A stretch of 64,000 nt of DNA. Origin: Druceiella hillmani (taxonomy: Eukaryota; Arthropoda; Insecta; Lepidoptera; Hepialidae). Position numbers and translations under genes: made by a program. This document shows, piece by piece, positions 63,536 to 64,000 of this stretch. The DNA lies in NCBI GenBank assembly GCA_039881145.1, contig JAYKKI010000126.1, positions 793,501 through 857,500 on the forward strand, given 5' to 3'. The first letter of the stretch is position 1; each line of letters opens with the position of its first letter. Under the pieces are notes generated by a model. That model was not told the DNA's origin, did no database searches, and saw nothing but the letters and a program-made list of their open reading frames with translations.

Positions 63536-64000
63536 TGACGTAACGAGTATTCGTATTAGATAATTCTCAATATTTGTGTTTACAAAAATAAATTTTTCCA
63601 ATGTTATTATAATTAAATATTTGTGTTGGTTTCATTAAAATAGGAAAGAAAATAACGAAAAGAAAATAACTATATATAGTTTGGTATAAGAGCCGATAAT
63701 GGTGTCACGGGCTATCCGTCGATAAAAACAAAAAATTACTTAACAGAAATTATAAAATTATTTAAATTAATTTTCGAACATATTACTATAATCAAAAGAA
63801 GTACTTAAAAAAAGAAATAAAATTTTTCCTCCATTTAGTAAAATAACAGCTTCTTAAAGCATAATACTTCCATCACTTATTAAACCGAAAATAAAATATT
63901 TATCAGCTAGTAATCAAATTGACGCAGCAGAATATAATATTTCCAAAACGAAAGCTTCGATGCATTTTCTCTTTGCAATTTACTTCTGATTATGTTTTAA
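63536..64000. other. AT-rich non-coding stretch to window end
   Basis: Nothing supportable. Confidence 0.45.

Noticed and set aside
13020..64000. CRISPR arrays, operons or bacterial signals
   Set aside because: No regularly spaced direct repeats and no prokaryotic gene density or ribosome-site pattern; the sequence is eukaryotic.

Overview
The window looks like nuclear DNA of a metazoan, most probably an arthropod. By eye it is roughly 70% or more A+T. It is studded with long (AT)n and compound (CA)n/(GT)n/(TA)n microsatellites. It carries one tRNA-Ala with a pol III terminator and an assortment of decayed transposable elements. No intact protein gene was found. No open frame exceeds about 100 codons, and I saw no convincing intron-exon chain of a host gene, so the window is best read as a large intergenic interval or the inside of a very long intron. 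The species cannot be named from this sequence.

Layout. 1-2,040 holds a two-copy 169-bp tandem duplication, an (AT)n run and a perfect palindrome. 2,080-2,265 (minus) and 14,448-14,625 (plus) are two diverged copies of an exon-like unit with conserved splice-like ends. 13,020-14,265 is the 5' part of a Ty3/gypsy-like retrotransposon: an LTR end, a primer-site-like sequence and a broken gag. 22,011-23,489 is a long, broken transposase relic whose C-terminal block resembles the RAG1/Transib catalytic-Glu region. 26,200-26,345 and 29,690-29,870 are GC-richer islands; the first has two bZIP-type palindromes. 30,465-31,165 is a 350-bp tandem duplication followed by a transposase-like coding fragment. 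34,441-34,818 is a 189-bp tandem duplication. 35,690-36,010 (mariner) and 36,600-37,905 (hAT) are neighbouring relics, followed by a SWIM-family-like exon fragment at 38,460 and the tRNA-Ala at 38,926. 45,291-46,475 is an almost complete but dead mariner with both inverted ends. 48,026-48,661 is a degenerate ~135-bp tandem array. 51,660-51,830 is a minus-strand tRNA-derived, SINE-like block. 55,841-56,262 (minus) is a LINE reverse transcriptase fragment abutting an inverted pair of a dispersed repeat that also occurs at 28,960 and 51,831. The last 7 kb is mostly featureless, apart from an open frame at 63,053-63,535 broken by one stop.

How the parts relate. Nothing here forms an operating pathway. 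The window is a record of several transposon classes (Ty3/gypsy LTR, LINE, mariner, hAT, RAG-like DDE, SINE) that decayed in place. In four of these relics a conserved catalytic Asp codon is changed (three to AAT/AAC, one to TAT). Perfect short-loop hairpins recur in unrelated sequence. In the hAT relic one hairpin arm is clearly a 13-nt insertion copied in inverse orientation from 6 nt upstream, which exposes the mutational mechanism. Family assignments rest on my reading of translated frames and remembered family patterns; no database search was possible.
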